Shown in pieces: positions 12,086-23,967 of a stretch of 64,000 nucleotides of DNA (positions are counted from its first letter, which is position 1; each line of letters begins with the position of its first letter). The notes below the pieces were generated by a model that did not search any database, was not told the origin of the DNA, and was given only the letters and a program-made list of their open reading frames with translations. Position numbers and translations under genes: made by a program. Source of the stretch: Delphinapterus leucas (Eukaryota; Chordata; Mammalia; Artiodactyla; Monodontidae); the NCBI RefSeq assembly GCF_002288925.2, contig NW_022098043.1, forward strand, positions 8,268,761 through 8,332,760, written 5' to 3'.

Positions 12086-12475
12086 TGAAGTATGAACGAG
12101 GTGTGGAGACAGGGAAGAACCTAGCAAAGTCTGTTATAATTCCCTCTCTGTGTCCCATTGTCTCTGCATGGCCCAGCAAACATTTACCAAACACGTGCTT
12201 TTCCACTCCATGTCCATTTCCTTCCCCTTTGAGGTCCCAAACTACCACCTCCAACATCCTCTTTTCTCTTTAGCTGAAGATGGTATTTGAGGTGAGGGTT
12301 TCAGCCATTTTGGTGAGTTGCTCAGTTCTCCTGGGTCTCTCCCATGTATACATATTATTAAACTTTTGTTCGATTTTCGCCCATTAGTCTGTCTCATGTC
12401 AGTTTAATTCTCAGACCAGCCAGAAGAACCTAGAAGGGTAGAGGGAAGTTCCCTCCCCAGCACCACATTGAATGA
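12086..12475 (+). mobile_element. Solo ERV LTR
   Basis: GTTTCAGCCATTTTGGTGAG, GGGTCTCTCCCATGTATACA, an ATTAAA poly(A) signal, then CCATTAGTCTGTCTCATGTC and CAGCCAGAAGAACCTAGAAG are typical of a retroviral R-U5. No internal retroviral genes follow. Confidence 0.6.
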
Positions 12476-13243
12476 GAGCAGGGGAGGAGCAAATTTCCAA
12501 ACGAAAACAGGACTGTTGCTGGAAGCGGGATACTTGCAGGCTGCACCCCACGTCAATAAATGTCCATAACAGGAGGGAAGGTCAGCCTGGCAATGTAGAG
12601 ACTAGAGTGGAGCAGAGAGAGACCACTGCTGGGGGGTTGTTCATCATTCTGTTTCCTGCAGTGGCCTGAGAACATTGAACTTGGCCATTCAGTTCTTTGC
12701 AACCATCACTGCACCTCTTACAATGCTCTGCTTGCCGAAGGTCCCCATAGGGCAACTGAATTGTCTCTGTAGGAGTAAATCAGAAGGGGAAGAAGGATTT
12801 ATGATGGATAAAAGGTGTGTAGGAGGTCATACACTCATCTCATTGTCCGTAAATCGGTCACATTCTACCATTTAAGAAGACCCTTCTTTTTTCACTTTGT
12901 TAGCTGTTGCATTGGTGTGTTTGGGAGGGAAGGCTGCTAACTTGGCAGGATCGTTAATCTAGCTAGGTTAATGGTGATGTAATTCTTCCTGAATTTGTTG
13001 TTATGAAAAAAATGGGTTAAAAAAAGACTGGATTCTTTTTTGGTTTTCTCCTGATTTTTATTTATTGCACAAGTAATATCACAACAACAATAAATGAAGG
13101 AAAAAAGGAGGAAAATAGTACTACTTAAATGCCTTTTTAAAGAGACAGACAACCCTTGGCAGATGTGTAAATATTGTCTTCAATTTATCTTGTATCCTCT
13201 AAATGTTGGCTTGTCAAAAAAAAAAAAGAAAAAAAAAAAGAAA
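12476..13243. other. Unassigned, AT-rich towards the right
   Basis: No gene is seen. It ends in an A-rich tract (13216-13242) that may be part of the following SINE target. Confidence 0.35.
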
Positions 13244-13540
13244 GGGCTTCCCTGGTGTAGCAGTTGTTAAGAACCCACCTGCCAATGCAGGGGACACGGG
13301 TTTGATCCCTGGTCCAGGAAGATCCTACATGCTGTGGAGCAACTAAGCCCGTGCGCTGCAACTACTGAGGCTGCGAGCCACAACTACTGAAGCCCGTGAG
13401 CCTAGAGCCCATGGTCCGCAACAAGAGAAGCCACCGCAATGAGAAGCCCGCGCACTGCAACCAAGAGTAGCTCCTGCTCACTGAAAATAGAGAAAGCCCG
13501 CGCGCAGCCAAATATAAATAAATAAATTTATATATATTAA
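13244..13540 (+). mobile_element. CHR-1-like SINE
   Basis: GGGCTTCCCTGGTGTAGCAG head, CTGCCAATGCAGGGGACACG, GGTTTGATCCCTGGTCCAGG (B-box region), GGAGCAACTAAGCCCGTGCG, and an AAATAAATAAATTT tail. Confidence 0.9.
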
Positions 13541-14035
13541 AAAAGCTTCATTCTGTTATAGGACTAGAGGCATGTTAGTACAAAGTACAGCAAAGCTCTG
13601 TTGAATTTTTTAAATAAGTATTGGCTAGATAAGAAAAAATTTAAGATGGCAGAGCTTGAGGAAAGTGGAACTAGAGAAGGAATCTGTCTGTTTATTTAGC
13701 TTTTGCGTAGTCATTTCTTCTACTGTGTAGTCTCTTATGCGAAGGAAATGCAGCTTCTAAACCATCTTCTGTCTTCTGGTGTAATCCCTTGAGAGATGGC
13801 TGGGTCATTGAGTTTTCAACTTTCTGAAAACCCCACAGAACCAAGAGAGCATTAAATATGTATTTGAGAACAAGGGTGATGAATCTTTTTGTTGTGACCT
13901 TGGCTGAGAGGGCTGGTGTGATATTGTGATTTATAATGAGAATATATATTTGGTCTTTCTGGCATAGAGCTCCTAAAACTTTTGGAATTTCCTAAGCGAT
14001 GAGAGCTTAGAGGTGTCTTTTGTTATGTTAATGAA
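13541..14035. other. Unassigned intergenic DNA
   Basis: AT-rich; the right part may be the start of the next LTR (TTTGTTGTGACCTTGGCTGA). No gene is seen. Confidence 0.3.
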
Positions 14036-14705
14036 GGGACCTCTAGACCCCCACCTAAGGCTGGGAGGCTGATTCCCAGAAGACCCAAATATATGATTAG
14101 GGGGTTGGAATTTTCAATCCCATCCACTGCACTCCAGGAGGGGAGAGGGGCTGAAAGATGAATCAATTACCAGTGGCCATTGATTTAATCAATCATGACT
14201 CAATGAAAGCTCCATAAAAACCCCAAAGGACAGTGTTCTTTGGAGAACACTGGAGAGCCGAACGCTTGAGATCTGGGGAGAGTGGCGCGCCTGGAGAGGG
14301 CATGGAAATGCTGTGCCCTTTCTCCATACTTTGCCCTATGCATCTCTTCCATCTAGCTGTTCCTGAGTTATATTCTTTGATAATAAACCAGTGATCTAAT
14401 GAGTAAGATGTTTCTCTGTTTTTCGAGCCACTCTAGCAAACTAATTGAAGTCCAAGGAAGAGGTGGTTGGAACCTCCAATCTGTAGCCAGTTGGTCAGAA
14501 GCACGGGTAATACTCTGGGCTTGCAACTGGCGTCTGAAGTTGGGGGTGGGGTGACAGTCTTATAGGACTGAGACCTGAACCCGTGGGATCTGATGCTTTT
14601 TCTGGGTAGTGTCAGAATTGAGTTGAATTCTCCAACACCCTGCTGGTATCTACAAATTGCTCATTGGTATGGGGAACACCGCCTCCCCACATTTGCATTG
14701 ATCTC
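14036..14705 (+). mobile_element. ERVL-type LTR
   Basis: AGCTCCATAAAAACCCC, a poly(A) signal AATAAA at 14382-14387 in TGATAATAAACCAGTGATCT, CAGTTGGTCAGAAGCACGGG, GTCTGAAGTTGGGGGTGGGG and GTGTCAGAATTGAGTTGAAT are in the order of an old mammalian LTR. No gag, pol or env remnant was recognised beside it. Confidence 0.6.
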
Positions 14706-16300
14706 AGAACACCAAAAGAGCTGGTGTGGGACTACCTCGTGGTCAGATTGTCATCTGATGGATTGACCTACTTTGATACAGGATTTTTTTCCTCCAGCAT
14801 TTTGAAGTTTTTGGTTTTTTAACAATTAATGACCCATCTATTAATTTAATGTGATCGAGACCATTCAATGCTACCATTTTCAGACCATAACTGAAAGGGC
14901 ATAGCTTTTCCAAACGTGTGTGGAAGACTAGTATTTGCTAAGCCTCTGGACATCAGTACCATCTGACAGATATGTAGGTGGTAAATTGAATGAATAGGAT
15001 CTATCATGTGTTGGAAAGTGGTTTCTGTAAATAGGAAATTAATGCAATGTTACCCACAGTGAGTCAGATCTGAAGCAGTGGCGTTCAAAACCTCTGACTC
15101 CCACTCAGGTATTTGAAAGACTAAGTCAGCCATTTCTTAACCCTTCTCAAAATGTCAGGTACTAGAATAGGACAGATGGTGACCCTGAAGCATTATCTGT
15201 CTCCTTTGGGTTCATTTGCATAATACACACACAAGCCAGTACAATCAACGTTTATCAGCTCATGCCCGTCAAAAATTAATGGGGCCATTTCCTAAATGCT
15301 TCTGTGGAGGGGGCGTTTTCCTGTCTCTCTGACACAGAGCCTCCAGGCAGCCAGTTCTCTCTCTCCTCCTGTCCCCACCAAGCTGCTCTCACCTCCCCTA
15401 CTGGCCAGGCAGACAGAAACCCTGGGCCTGCTGCCCCCCATCCTTGCCCTCCCTCACCCATTTCAACAGCCCGTTCACTTCAGTTGGGTGCTCCCTCCAA
15501 TGAACTATGTCCTTCCTCCCTTTCAGAGCTTAGTTTTCAGGAAAATTGAAAAATCGCCACCATCATATGGTAGTTTTAAGGCACTCTTTTTTACGATGAT
15601 TTTTAAAAAATACACATTTAACCTCATAAATAATGATGTAATCAATTATTCAGTACAAGTGCACAAAACCTTACTTTTCCTTTAAATCAGGGAAGTTCTC
15701 TACTTCTGTGGATGCCTTGGTGGGTGTAGACCACCGTGAACTGCACCACTCTCACTCTGCCTCCTAATCGCACTGCGTTTCCTTTTGTCTTTGCTCTTCG
15801 GGGAAGTGGGGCTCTGACTGAAGCTCTCTCCTGGCCTCTGCTGTGCCTCCCAGCCTCTTCCAGCCTCCCAGCACTGCACACAGCCCTTAGCAAGTTCGTC
15901 CTTGTTCTGGGTTGGAGGTGGGTAATTCTTCCCCACAGTGCGCTCTTTGTCAGCCCTGAGCATCTGAAGTGAAAACGTTGTTGGCAGGAGTAGATGTGCT
16001 GCTGTACACCCAGCCCTGCTCATCCTCATTAGCTGTCTTCCTTCAAGGCAGAGCACCAGGGCAGCGCAAGTGCTAAGAAGCCGGATGTTCACTGACTTAA
16101 CTCTTCCTAAGCAGCAGCTGATTCCTTCTTTCCTCCTGCGCATCTCTTGAACCCAGTTTAAGAAAAGAACATTCCTTTGGTGCCTTGGCCAGGAATGTGG
16201 TAAATCTGTTGAGGCAGAGCCATTTATCAAATCCCTTCTGTGATGCAGAAGGCATTACTATGGCTCTTTGCTATGTCTTTTAATCCTCTTATCAATTCTG
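14706..16300. other. Unassigned intergenic DNA
   Basis: No gene is seen. Overlapping frames on both strands at 15276-16230 (up to 176 codons) show no domain or consistent splice signals and are treated as chance. Confidence 0.35.
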
Positions 16301-16545
16301 GGAGGCAGGGGTGGAGTCAGAAAGACCCGGGTTTGAATGCTGGTGCAGCCAGTCACCAGCTGTGTGTCCTGAAGTAACTCAAATGACGTCTCTGAGTTTT
16401 ATTTCCCCATTTGTAGAATGAAGACAATAATCCCCCCTCCATAGGGTTATTGTGAGGCTTAAGCAGGATTGTTGATGTAAAGCCCTTAACGCAATGGCTT
16501 GGCTTGTAATAGTGCTTAAAAAAGGCTAGCTATTATCATGGAGAG
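16301..16545 (+). mobile_element. MIR SINE
   Basis: GACCCGGGTTTGAATGCTGG, CACCAGCTGTGTGTCCTGAA, CCATTTGTAGAATGAAGACA and GGGTTATTGTGAGGCTTAAG give the full MIR order. Confidence 0.75.
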
Positions 16546-17324
16546 GTTGAACTTGGACAGGTCACTTGACTTATCCAAGATTATACACCTGGTTCATGGT
16601 GGAACTGAGCCATGAATTCAAATCATTTGAATCTATTTCCCTTTCTTCCTCGCGTCCTTTATTAGAAAGGATGCTATGTTCGTGCCAGAGCACTGTGAAA
16701 AAAAAAAAAAAAAAGGAGCTCCTGGGTACTTTGGCAGTGTACCATGCAATTAAACTCCAAGGCTAATAATAAAAAATTATAATACGACAGCTAATATCTA
16801 TTGAGTACCCAGTGTATGGTAGGAGCGTGCAAGGCAATTGGCATGCATTCTGTAGTCTTTTTAACAGTGTTCTCCAAAATTTAGTCATTTGTGTCCTATC
16901 TTCACAATTTTTGCCATTTCTGTATACCACCTATACTTAATATTACTTAATTTTCTTTAAAATTGACTCACATTATTTCTTAAATAAGTGTATTTCAAAA
17001 GAAAATTGGTCACTCCTGTAAATAGCCAGTATCATTTACAATGAATAGAGGATGATCAGGAAGATAGATACAATTAAAACAAAGCCCTGTTGTCCAGTTC
17101 CAGCTGGATAATCCTCTGGACCTGAGGCCTGTTCTCTGTTAAAAGGGGAGATTAGCAAGTGTTAAGAGGCCTTTAAGACATACTAGATCCGAACAGGTAT
17201 TTCTTCTGGCCATAACTGGAACAACTCAAAAAGAACTGGGAACAGAATAACATTCTCACTCGTGATTCCCTGTTCTTTAATGCCCTGTCAACATACCACC
17301 TAATAGTCTCAGTGTCCCCACTTC
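16546..17324. other. Unassigned intergenic DNA
   Basis: Includes MIR-like words near 16565-16625 and 16790-16870, and an A-run at 16697-16714. No gene is seen. Confidence 0.3.
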
Positions 17325-17475
17325 CTGCTGAGGGAAGCACTGCCATGTGACAAGCTCGCAGGGAATTGTCATCACCCCATTTTACAGATGACGACTGAGG
17401 CTCAAAGAGCTCCCATCATTTACCGAAGGTCAGACAGCTAACAAGTGGTAAAACGTAGGGTTAGAACCCAGGTCT
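17325..17475 (+). mobile_element. MIR SINE
   Basis: CCCATTTTACAGATGACGAC, TGAGGCTCAAAGAGC, CAGCTAACAAGTGGTAAAAC, GTTAGAACCCAGGTC. Confidence 0.7.
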
Positions 17476-18379
17476 TTCTTGAGAAAACATGAGAGAAATA
17501 TGTCAAACTTCAATAGGCTTGATGACCCGGCACGCCCAGGAGCAGCAGAGTGCTTGCTTGAGTTTACAGTTTCAATTCCTGGCCATCCATCTCATGGAGT
17601 TGCGGAGCTCCTCAGCAGCCTGAGAAACCCTGACCCCCTTGGGGAGGAGGGTGGTCCAGCTGCCCGGAACTGGGCCAGAGGGCATCCTTGAAGTTGGTGG
17701 CCATGCTCCCGCTGCAGTCCCCCATGTGATGTTGAGCTGTGGCAGTGCGTGCAGCTGCCTCCCTGCAGGAAGCACTCCTGGCTGGCCTGTTGGGGGACAT
17801 GGGGGCGGTAAGAAGGTGTCAGGACCTGCAGCTGTCCTAGGCAGCCGGGGCCATCGACCGGAGTGGCATTCTGCCCTCCCGTAGAGCATCTCCACACACG
17901 GCAGTGGAGGCAGAGGAGGACCTTGAGTGCAAACCCCAATTACCCCATTAAATCACTTAGCACGGTAAGCTTGGGGAAATACTTAATCTTTTCGCACCTC
18001 GGTTTTCTAACCTGAGAAATAAGGATGATGCCAATACCCCCTTGTAGGGCTGTTGCTAGGATGGAATGAGCTGAAGTTTGAATATCTAGCAGCTCCTGGC
18101 TGCTCACTACGTGATGGTTTTTTCGTTTCCCTCTTCCTCCCCAGTGTGGCGCATATGTGCTACCTTAAATCCTCCTTCCCTTCCCAGCCCCACCCTCCCT
18201 AAACTTATATAACCTGGAGGACATAGATCGAGACCAGTATACGTTTGGGTTTGGTGATGGAAATATCGTATCCTTCACGTGTTAGGAGAGCCTTGACCAT
18301 TGGTAGGTGCTCATCTTCTCCAACAATTGTGGATCGTAGCCTGCTGAGGGTTGTTCTGCTTTTTTCTTTAAGAAACCTT
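17476..18379. other. GC-richer unassigned stretch
   Basis: Bases 17530-17930 are GC-rich with several overlapping open frames (62-115 codons), none with a recognised domain. MIR-like words appear near 17990-18080 (CCTCGGTTTTCTAACCTGAG). Confidence 0.3.
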
Positions 18380-18380
18380 T

Positions 18381-18517
18381 GGGGCGAATTCCCTGGCTGT
18401 CCAGAGGTTAGGACTTGGTGCTTTCACTGCCGAGGCCCTGGGTTCAATCCCTGGTCTGGGAACTAAGATCCCACAAGTCGCGTGGCATGGCGAAAAAACA
18501 AAAAAACAAAAAAAAAC
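18381..18517 (+). mobile_element. Bov-tA-like tRNA-derived SINE
   Basis: GGGGCGAATTCCCTGGCTGT, TTAGGACTTGGTGCTTTCAC, CCCTGGGTTCAATCCCTGGT and GATCCCACAAGTCGCGTGGC, then an A-rich tail. Confidence 0.85.
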
Positions 18518-18858
18518 GGGGTGGGGGCTTTCTGCCCATTGTCATTCCAACAAGAGAAAACATCATGGCATCGGATACTTGCTGAGGCCACCGTTCTGTC
18601 CTGTATGGTGTTCTGTCTCTTTCTGCCCGTGTTTGTCAGGCCAGCTTTCCCGGACTTTGGAATGTCAGAGTAGGTTGACTCTAGGAACTGCCAGAGTCAC
18701 CCCCAGCCTTCTGTGTTCTGCCTGCTGGTGCAGGAAGGGATTCCGACAGAGAGGAAGCAGTTATTTTTTATGACACCATCCTCAAAAGGATATGGTGGTA
18801 TGGCCAAAACCTGGTGTCTCCCTCAGTGGCCTATCATGAGTCTGTCTAATGTGCATTT

Positions 18859-19097
18859 TTTTTTAACTTCTATTTTTATTTATTTATTATTATTATTTTC
18901 TTTTGTGGTACGCGGGCCTCTCACTGTCGTGGCCTCTCCCGTTGCAGAGCACAGGCTCCGGACGCACAGGCTCAGCGGCCATGGCTCATGGGCCCAGCCG
19001 CTCTGCGGCATGTGGGATCCTCCCGGACTGGGGCACGAACCCGCGTCCCCTGCATCGGCAGGCGGACTCTCAACCACTGCGCCACCAGCGAAGCCCC
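18859..19097 (-). mobile_element. Young-type CHR SINE
   Basis: Imperfect target-site duplications AATGTGCATTT (18848-18858) and AATGTGAATTT (19098-19108) flank it. The body in reverse has GGTACGCGGGCCTCTCACTG, AGCACAGGCTCCGGACGCAC and GCGCCACCAGCGAAGCCCC. Confidence 0.9.
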
Positions 19098-19108
19098 AAT
19101 GTGAATTT

Positions 19109-19949
19109 ATAGCAGCCCTTTTCGAGCTCTGTTTTCCTTCCCTGTGTTCCTTCTCCCCTACAAAACTGGGGATGATACGTGTATTTAGCCACAGGGACTA
19201 TCTCGTGTACTTCTTCAACAATCCTCTAAAATAGGCTTGCTTATCTTTATTTTACAGCCAAAGACGTGGAGATGCAAAGAAGGTCAGCAAATTACCAAGA
19301 TTATACATCCAACAAAGGACTCAGCTGGGAGGCAAACCCCAGCACGTTACCAAGCCCCTAGCAACTGCCCTGTTAGGGAGCCACCCCTTCCTTTTAGATC
19401 CTGTGGTGAATGGCCCAGGGCACCCAGTCCCTTCCAGGACTGAAGCACTCATTCCTCCAGCTGCTGGCAGTGTTGTGGGCTGATCCCCTCCGCCACCCAC
19501 TTGCCTCAGGGCAGCACAGCTCTGCAGGGCCACCCCAGCTCCAGGTTCCCAGTGGGATCAGCTGAGGCTTTAGTGGCAACTGCACTGTGGTTCTGTTTCT
19601 CCTTCTGCCCACTCCTGTGGCCTTTACCCTTCTGAAGGTGTGATCTGGAGCACACTCTCCAGGAAACTTTCTTGTATAAATCTCTGTATCAGGGTCTATT
19701 TATCAGGGAATCTAGCCTTCAGTGGGAGTACATTCAGTGGAAATGTCCAGATTCTAGACCCCCAGCCTTGAACGTGTAAGCCTGCATCCTGCTAACAGGA
19801 GACGAGAATGGTTTGTGAGCCATGTGACCTGGGTTAGACTCTTACACTCCAGCACTTATGCTGCAGGAAAATGGGGCATGAGAGGACGGTCATGTCCCAG
19901 GTCTCAGGTGAGCCCTTGGGATGGGCCTCCAAGTGAGTGTCCTTGGCTT
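19109..19949. other. Unassigned intergenic DNA with MIR fragment at about 19225-19345
   Basis: TTTATTTTACAGCCAAAGAC and GGACTCAGCTGGGAGGCAAA are MIR-like. No gene is seen. Confidence 0.35.
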
Positions 19950-20404
19950 TGTGCAGGAAAGAATTTAAGAGTGAGCTGTAGTAAAGTGAAAGCAGGTTTA
20001 TTTAGAGAGATACACATTCCATAGTCAGAATGCAGTCCATCTTAAAAGGTAGAGCTGGTGTGGGAGTGGTTAGTTTTCATGGGCTGGGTAATTTTCTAGG
20101 CTAATAAGTGGGAGGATTATTCCAACTACTTTGGGGAAGGGGTGGGGATTTCCAGGAATTGGGCCACCACCCACTTTTTAGCCTTTCATGGTTGGCCTGG
20201 GAAGAAACTGTCATGGATCTTGTGGGTGTGACGTTTAGCATATGCTCATGTATGACAGCAGGAGTATAATGAGGCTCAAAGTCTACTGCAAGTCAAATCT
20301 TCCGCCACCTTGTGCCTAGTAGGTTCTAACCAGTATTTGCTTTATCCTTGATGTCATTCTTTTAAAGGTTGTGCCCTGCCCCCTTCCCTCCTGTCTCATT
20401 TACA
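19950..20404 (-). mobile_element. Solo ERV LTR, minus orientation
   Basis: Begins TGTGCAGGAAAG and ends ATTTACA, giving TG...CA ends over about 455 bp. The reverse-strand poly(A) signal appears as TTTATT in GCAGGTTTATTTAGAGAG. Words such as GGCTGGGTAATTTTCTAGGC and GGGCCACCACCCACTTTTTA match a cetartiodactyl LTR family. There is no clear target-site duplication. Confidence 0.65.
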
Positions 20405-20593
20405 GCGGCGTGATCTTGTAGATTGATTAACTTTCTCAGAACCTCAGTTTCGTTATTTGTAACCCAAGCATAATAATGGTATCTATGTCATCCACTGCGG
20501 CAATTGAGATAACAGGCCTTGTATTTAGAATAGAGGCTGGCACATGGTGAAAGGGCAGTAAATATTGGGCATCAGTAGTAGTGTCACTGGAGC

Positions 20594-21100
20594 AAATTTG
20601 TATGCCTGACACACAGTGAGGCCAAACAAACCGAAACATAAGCGTTTGGAGAGAGAAAGGTTTACTGCAGGTCCAAGCAAGGGGAATGGGTGGCTCGTGC
20701 TCAGAAACAATGAATTCCCCGGTGGTTTTCAGGGAGAAGTTTTTACAGGCAAAATTTGGGGTGAGGGCTGCAGGGTGTGTGACTTTCTTCTGATTGGTTG
20801 GTGGTGAGGTAACAGGGTGGTATTCCAGGAATCTGGTGCTCAGCCTGAAGTTACCATCCTCCACCTGGATGGGATCCTTAGTTCCCACAGAAGACCTCAA
20901 AGATATTGTTATGTATATCCCTTGAGGAGGAACCAGGACCCTGATTTAATCTCTGCACTATTGTTTCTTGAGTGCTCCTCCTTTGTTTCTGCATTCCCTC
21001 CCTTCCCTGATTAGCAACTATTTGAATCTGCCCTTTGGTACTCAGGGAAGGTCTAGGAGGCTGAAGCCTTTTCCTAGAAACAAGAAACAGGGGACATGGA
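20594..21100 (-). mobile_element. Second ERV LTR, minus orientation
   Basis: TGAGGCCAAACAAACCGAAA, GGAGAGAGAAAGGTTTACTG, CTTCTGATTGGTTGGTGGTG (CCAAT box in reverse) and TTTCTAGAAACAAGAAACAG-like words. The right edge is approximate. Confidence 0.55.
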
Positions 21101-21219
21101 AAGGATTTGTGTAACTGAGTAGGACCCTATGGGGCCTTCCTAGGACAGACCCCTCCCCTGTATCCTCTGCTTTAGCTCCTCTCTGAAGTACCTAGATAAT
21201 AGTATCTGATGCACATTTC

Positions 21220-21592
21220 CTGAGTTGGTTTACAGAAGTGAAAACCCCCCATCAAATGACCATGAGCATGTAGCCCCCAGGCCTACTGGAGCCTAAGAAT
21301 TGATAATGTTAATTAATCCCTGTGATACCGCCCTGTTACCTCACTATCAGCCAGTCAGAGAATTGAGCACAAGCTGGTCACATACCCTGCAACCTCCTTC
21401 CCTCACCTGACCTTTAAAAATGCTTTGCTGAAACCCTTCAGGGAGTTGGGGATTTCTGAGCACAAGCCACCTGTTCTTCTTGTATCAGCGCCTTATAATA
21501 AATGCTGTCATTTCCTTCACCACCACCCAGTGTCAGTAGATTGGCTTTACCACGTGGGCAAGTGGACCCAAGTTTGGTTTGGTAACATTTGT
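21220..21592 (+). mobile_element. ERV LTR, plus orientation
   Basis: AAACCCTTCAGGGAGTTGGG, the poly(A) signal AATAAA in CCTTATAATAAATGCTGTC, CAGTGTCAGTAGATTGGCTT and GTTTGGTTTGGTAACA at the 3' edge mark an R-U5. The 5' edge is approximate. Confidence 0.6.
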
Positions 21593-22950
21593 ATCTGGGA
21601 GGGCCCCACAGGGTCCTGCTCAGTTTCAGTAGCAGACACTGCTGAAAACTCCTTCATTTCCCCCACTCCCTTGGTTTCCTTGAAATCACACTGTCCTTGC
21701 TCACCTACTTTTCTCAACATTTGTCCTCTGTTTGCTTTTCTGGCTTCTCTTCCTCCTCCTGCCTCTTCATCTGCCTGTTTAGGGTCTGTCCCTTCCCCAC
21801 TCCCTCTTCCCTTCTTTTTCCATGTTCTCTCCCTCCAGTCTCCTCTACTCTGCCAGAAAGTGGACTGCAAGCCCTCCAGCGCAGTGAATAGCCCTTAAAG
21901 TGGGCTGCGTGTAGTTTTTAAGTGATGCAGTTTTTAAGGAGGATGGGCAGTCCTGTCATTTGCATGAGTAACCAGAGCATTTCCCATTTGGGCTGCTCCA
22001 AAATTCAGTCTGTCAAAGCTTGTGAATTACATTAGTGATTTGGGTTTCAATTTATGCCCTTGAGTAAGGGCACCCGCCTGTTTTTTATAGGTGCTATTTG
22101 TCAAGGCTGATAGTACAGAGCAGGCAAGTGGAGGTGGAGAGAAGGGTAACTGCCATTTGAAGTTGTATGACAAGAGAAGGGTAAAGGGATTCTGCGAAAG
22201 TCCTGAAATAATAAGGACAATGAGCCATTGTTCTCAGGGCTTCATTTTTAGACTGTTTTGATGAGTGCTTTAAACCTCAGTTGTTTACATATGAATTACA
22301 AGACTTCTAGGAAAGCATAAAACCCATGAAAATTACAGGCAAGGAATCCTACTGATGGCCTGTGTTTTGGATTCACTTCATCTACAGCTAAATCAATGAA
22401 AACATATTTTGACTTCAAAGGTTAGAGTTAAAAAGTGTGGTTGTATGAGGAGAAGATGAAAGAGGAAGGGGGCACTGGGAGAGGAGATATACCACTGGAA
22501 AAGGCGAGGAGAGAGGGGAGGTGGAAACGAACATTTCTTAGTCATTACCCTGTACTCAGCACCAGAAGTGTTTTCTCATTCAGTATCCAGAAAAATTCTG
22601 TAAGGAGAGAGTCTTACCCCATTTTACAGAGAAGGAAACAGGGGCTCAGACAAAGCCTTTTCCTCAGGCCACACTCGGGGTGGTCTGACCCTAACAGACC
22701 CCCTCCACCACCACCAAAGTCTAACTGGTTTAGGAGTAGGGCAGCCTGATGTCATGATTTTAAGGTCTTTAGTCAACTTCGGTTTCTGTCATCACCATGT
22801 GAAATGTAGGGACAGTGCTATGTGGTTATGGCTAAACAAGATATTCCTTAGTAGTGACCTTGATTTGTTTATAGCACAGACTAAACCAATGAGAGTATTA
22901 TGATGAATTCTTACCCCATCTCTCTCTAGTCCAGCACCCATTCCCTTCAT
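21593..22950. other. Unassigned intergenic DNA
   Basis: Bases 21660-21890 are pyrimidine-rich. Bases 22525-22690 hold MIR-like words (CCCCATTTTACAGAGAAGGA). No gene is seen. Confidence 0.35.

Positions 22951-22994
<44 letters not shown>
22951..22994. repeat. (AC)n microsatellite
   Basis: About 21 AC units with one interrupting G near the start. Confidence 0.97.
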
Positions 22995-22995
<1 letters not shown>

Positions 22996-23740
22996 GTGCA
23001 CACGCCACTCTTAGGTCAGAAGAGCCTTTGGGAGAGCCTCAGTTCTGTTCATTCTCATACTATCTATGGTTCAATCCACTGTAGCCAAACCTGCTTTCAA
23101 TCTACTTTCTGAACTTAGGAAATTCCGGAGGTGGTGGCTTTATAACATCTGGGTCCTAAGATAAGGCCTTGCATTGGCCAACCAGTGAAATCCTTTCATC
23201 ACATGTGTGTGAAAAATTCTTGCTTAGATGAGGAGCCACACCAAACGATTTCTTATTTGATGCCCTGTTATGATTGCTGCAAAGACAGGAAAAAAAGGAG
23301 AAATTATTTTGAAGAAGAGAGTTTAAGAAAGAAAGAAAGATGTTTCCTTTCATCTGTGCTTGATTTAAAGAAGTTTTTTTTAGCAGTTGAAATTTGATAT
23401 TTGTGGTTTTGAAGAATAAAATTCCCAAGCCTTTACGTTGGTCTTTTATGGGCCCCTGACCTGGCTGCTGTCCCACAGTCTGTTAGGCTGAGCATGACCA
23501 GAAGAACTCTTGACATTGGCAGTTGAAAGGAACATATTAGCTGATAAAAAACCGCCACCGTCTCACAACAAACATCTCAAAAGTTAAGTACTTTTAAAGT
23601 GGAGTGTGTGTTAGGATCTATGCCTGCCTCATTGCAGTGTTGCAAGGAATGATGCTGGGTTTCCATGAATCTTAGGTTTGAGAGGTCTTTCCAAGATTCT
23701 TCTTGGTTGCCTAGAGTCCAAGGGATTCCTAAGGTCAAAG
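22995..23740. other. Unassigned intergenic DNA
   Basis: Contains a GAAA-rich run at about 23325-23340. No gene is seen. Confidence 0.35.
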
Positions 23741-23750
23741 AAAGCCATCT

Positions 23751-23957
23751 GGGCTTCCCTGGTGGCGCAGTGGTTGAGAGTCCGCCTGCCGATGCAGGGG
23801 ACACGGGTTCGTGCCCCGGTCCGGGAAGATCACACATGCCGCGGAGCGGCTGGGCCCGTGAGCCATGGTCGCTGAGCCTGCGGGTCCGGAACCTGTGCTC
23901 TGCAATGGGAGAGGCCACAACAGTGAGAGGCCTGCATACCACAAAAAAAAAAAAAAA
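23751..23957 (+). mobile_element. Young-type CHR SINE with target-site duplication
   Basis: Target-site duplication AAAGCCATCT at 23741-23750 and 23958-23967. Body: GGGCTTCCCTGGTGGCGCAG, GGTTCGTGCCCCGGTCCGGG, CCGTGAGCCATGGTCGCTGA and a long A tail. Confidence 0.93.
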
Positions 23958-23967
23958 AAAGCCATCT

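Noticed and set aside
15700..16230. 176-codon minus frame
   Set aside because: No domain and no supporting gene signals; other frames overlap it on the opposite strand.
23751..23830. tRNA-like A and B boxes
   Set aside because: They belong to the tRNA-derived head of a CHR SINE; there is no full tRNA fold or anticodon arm for a real tRNA gene.
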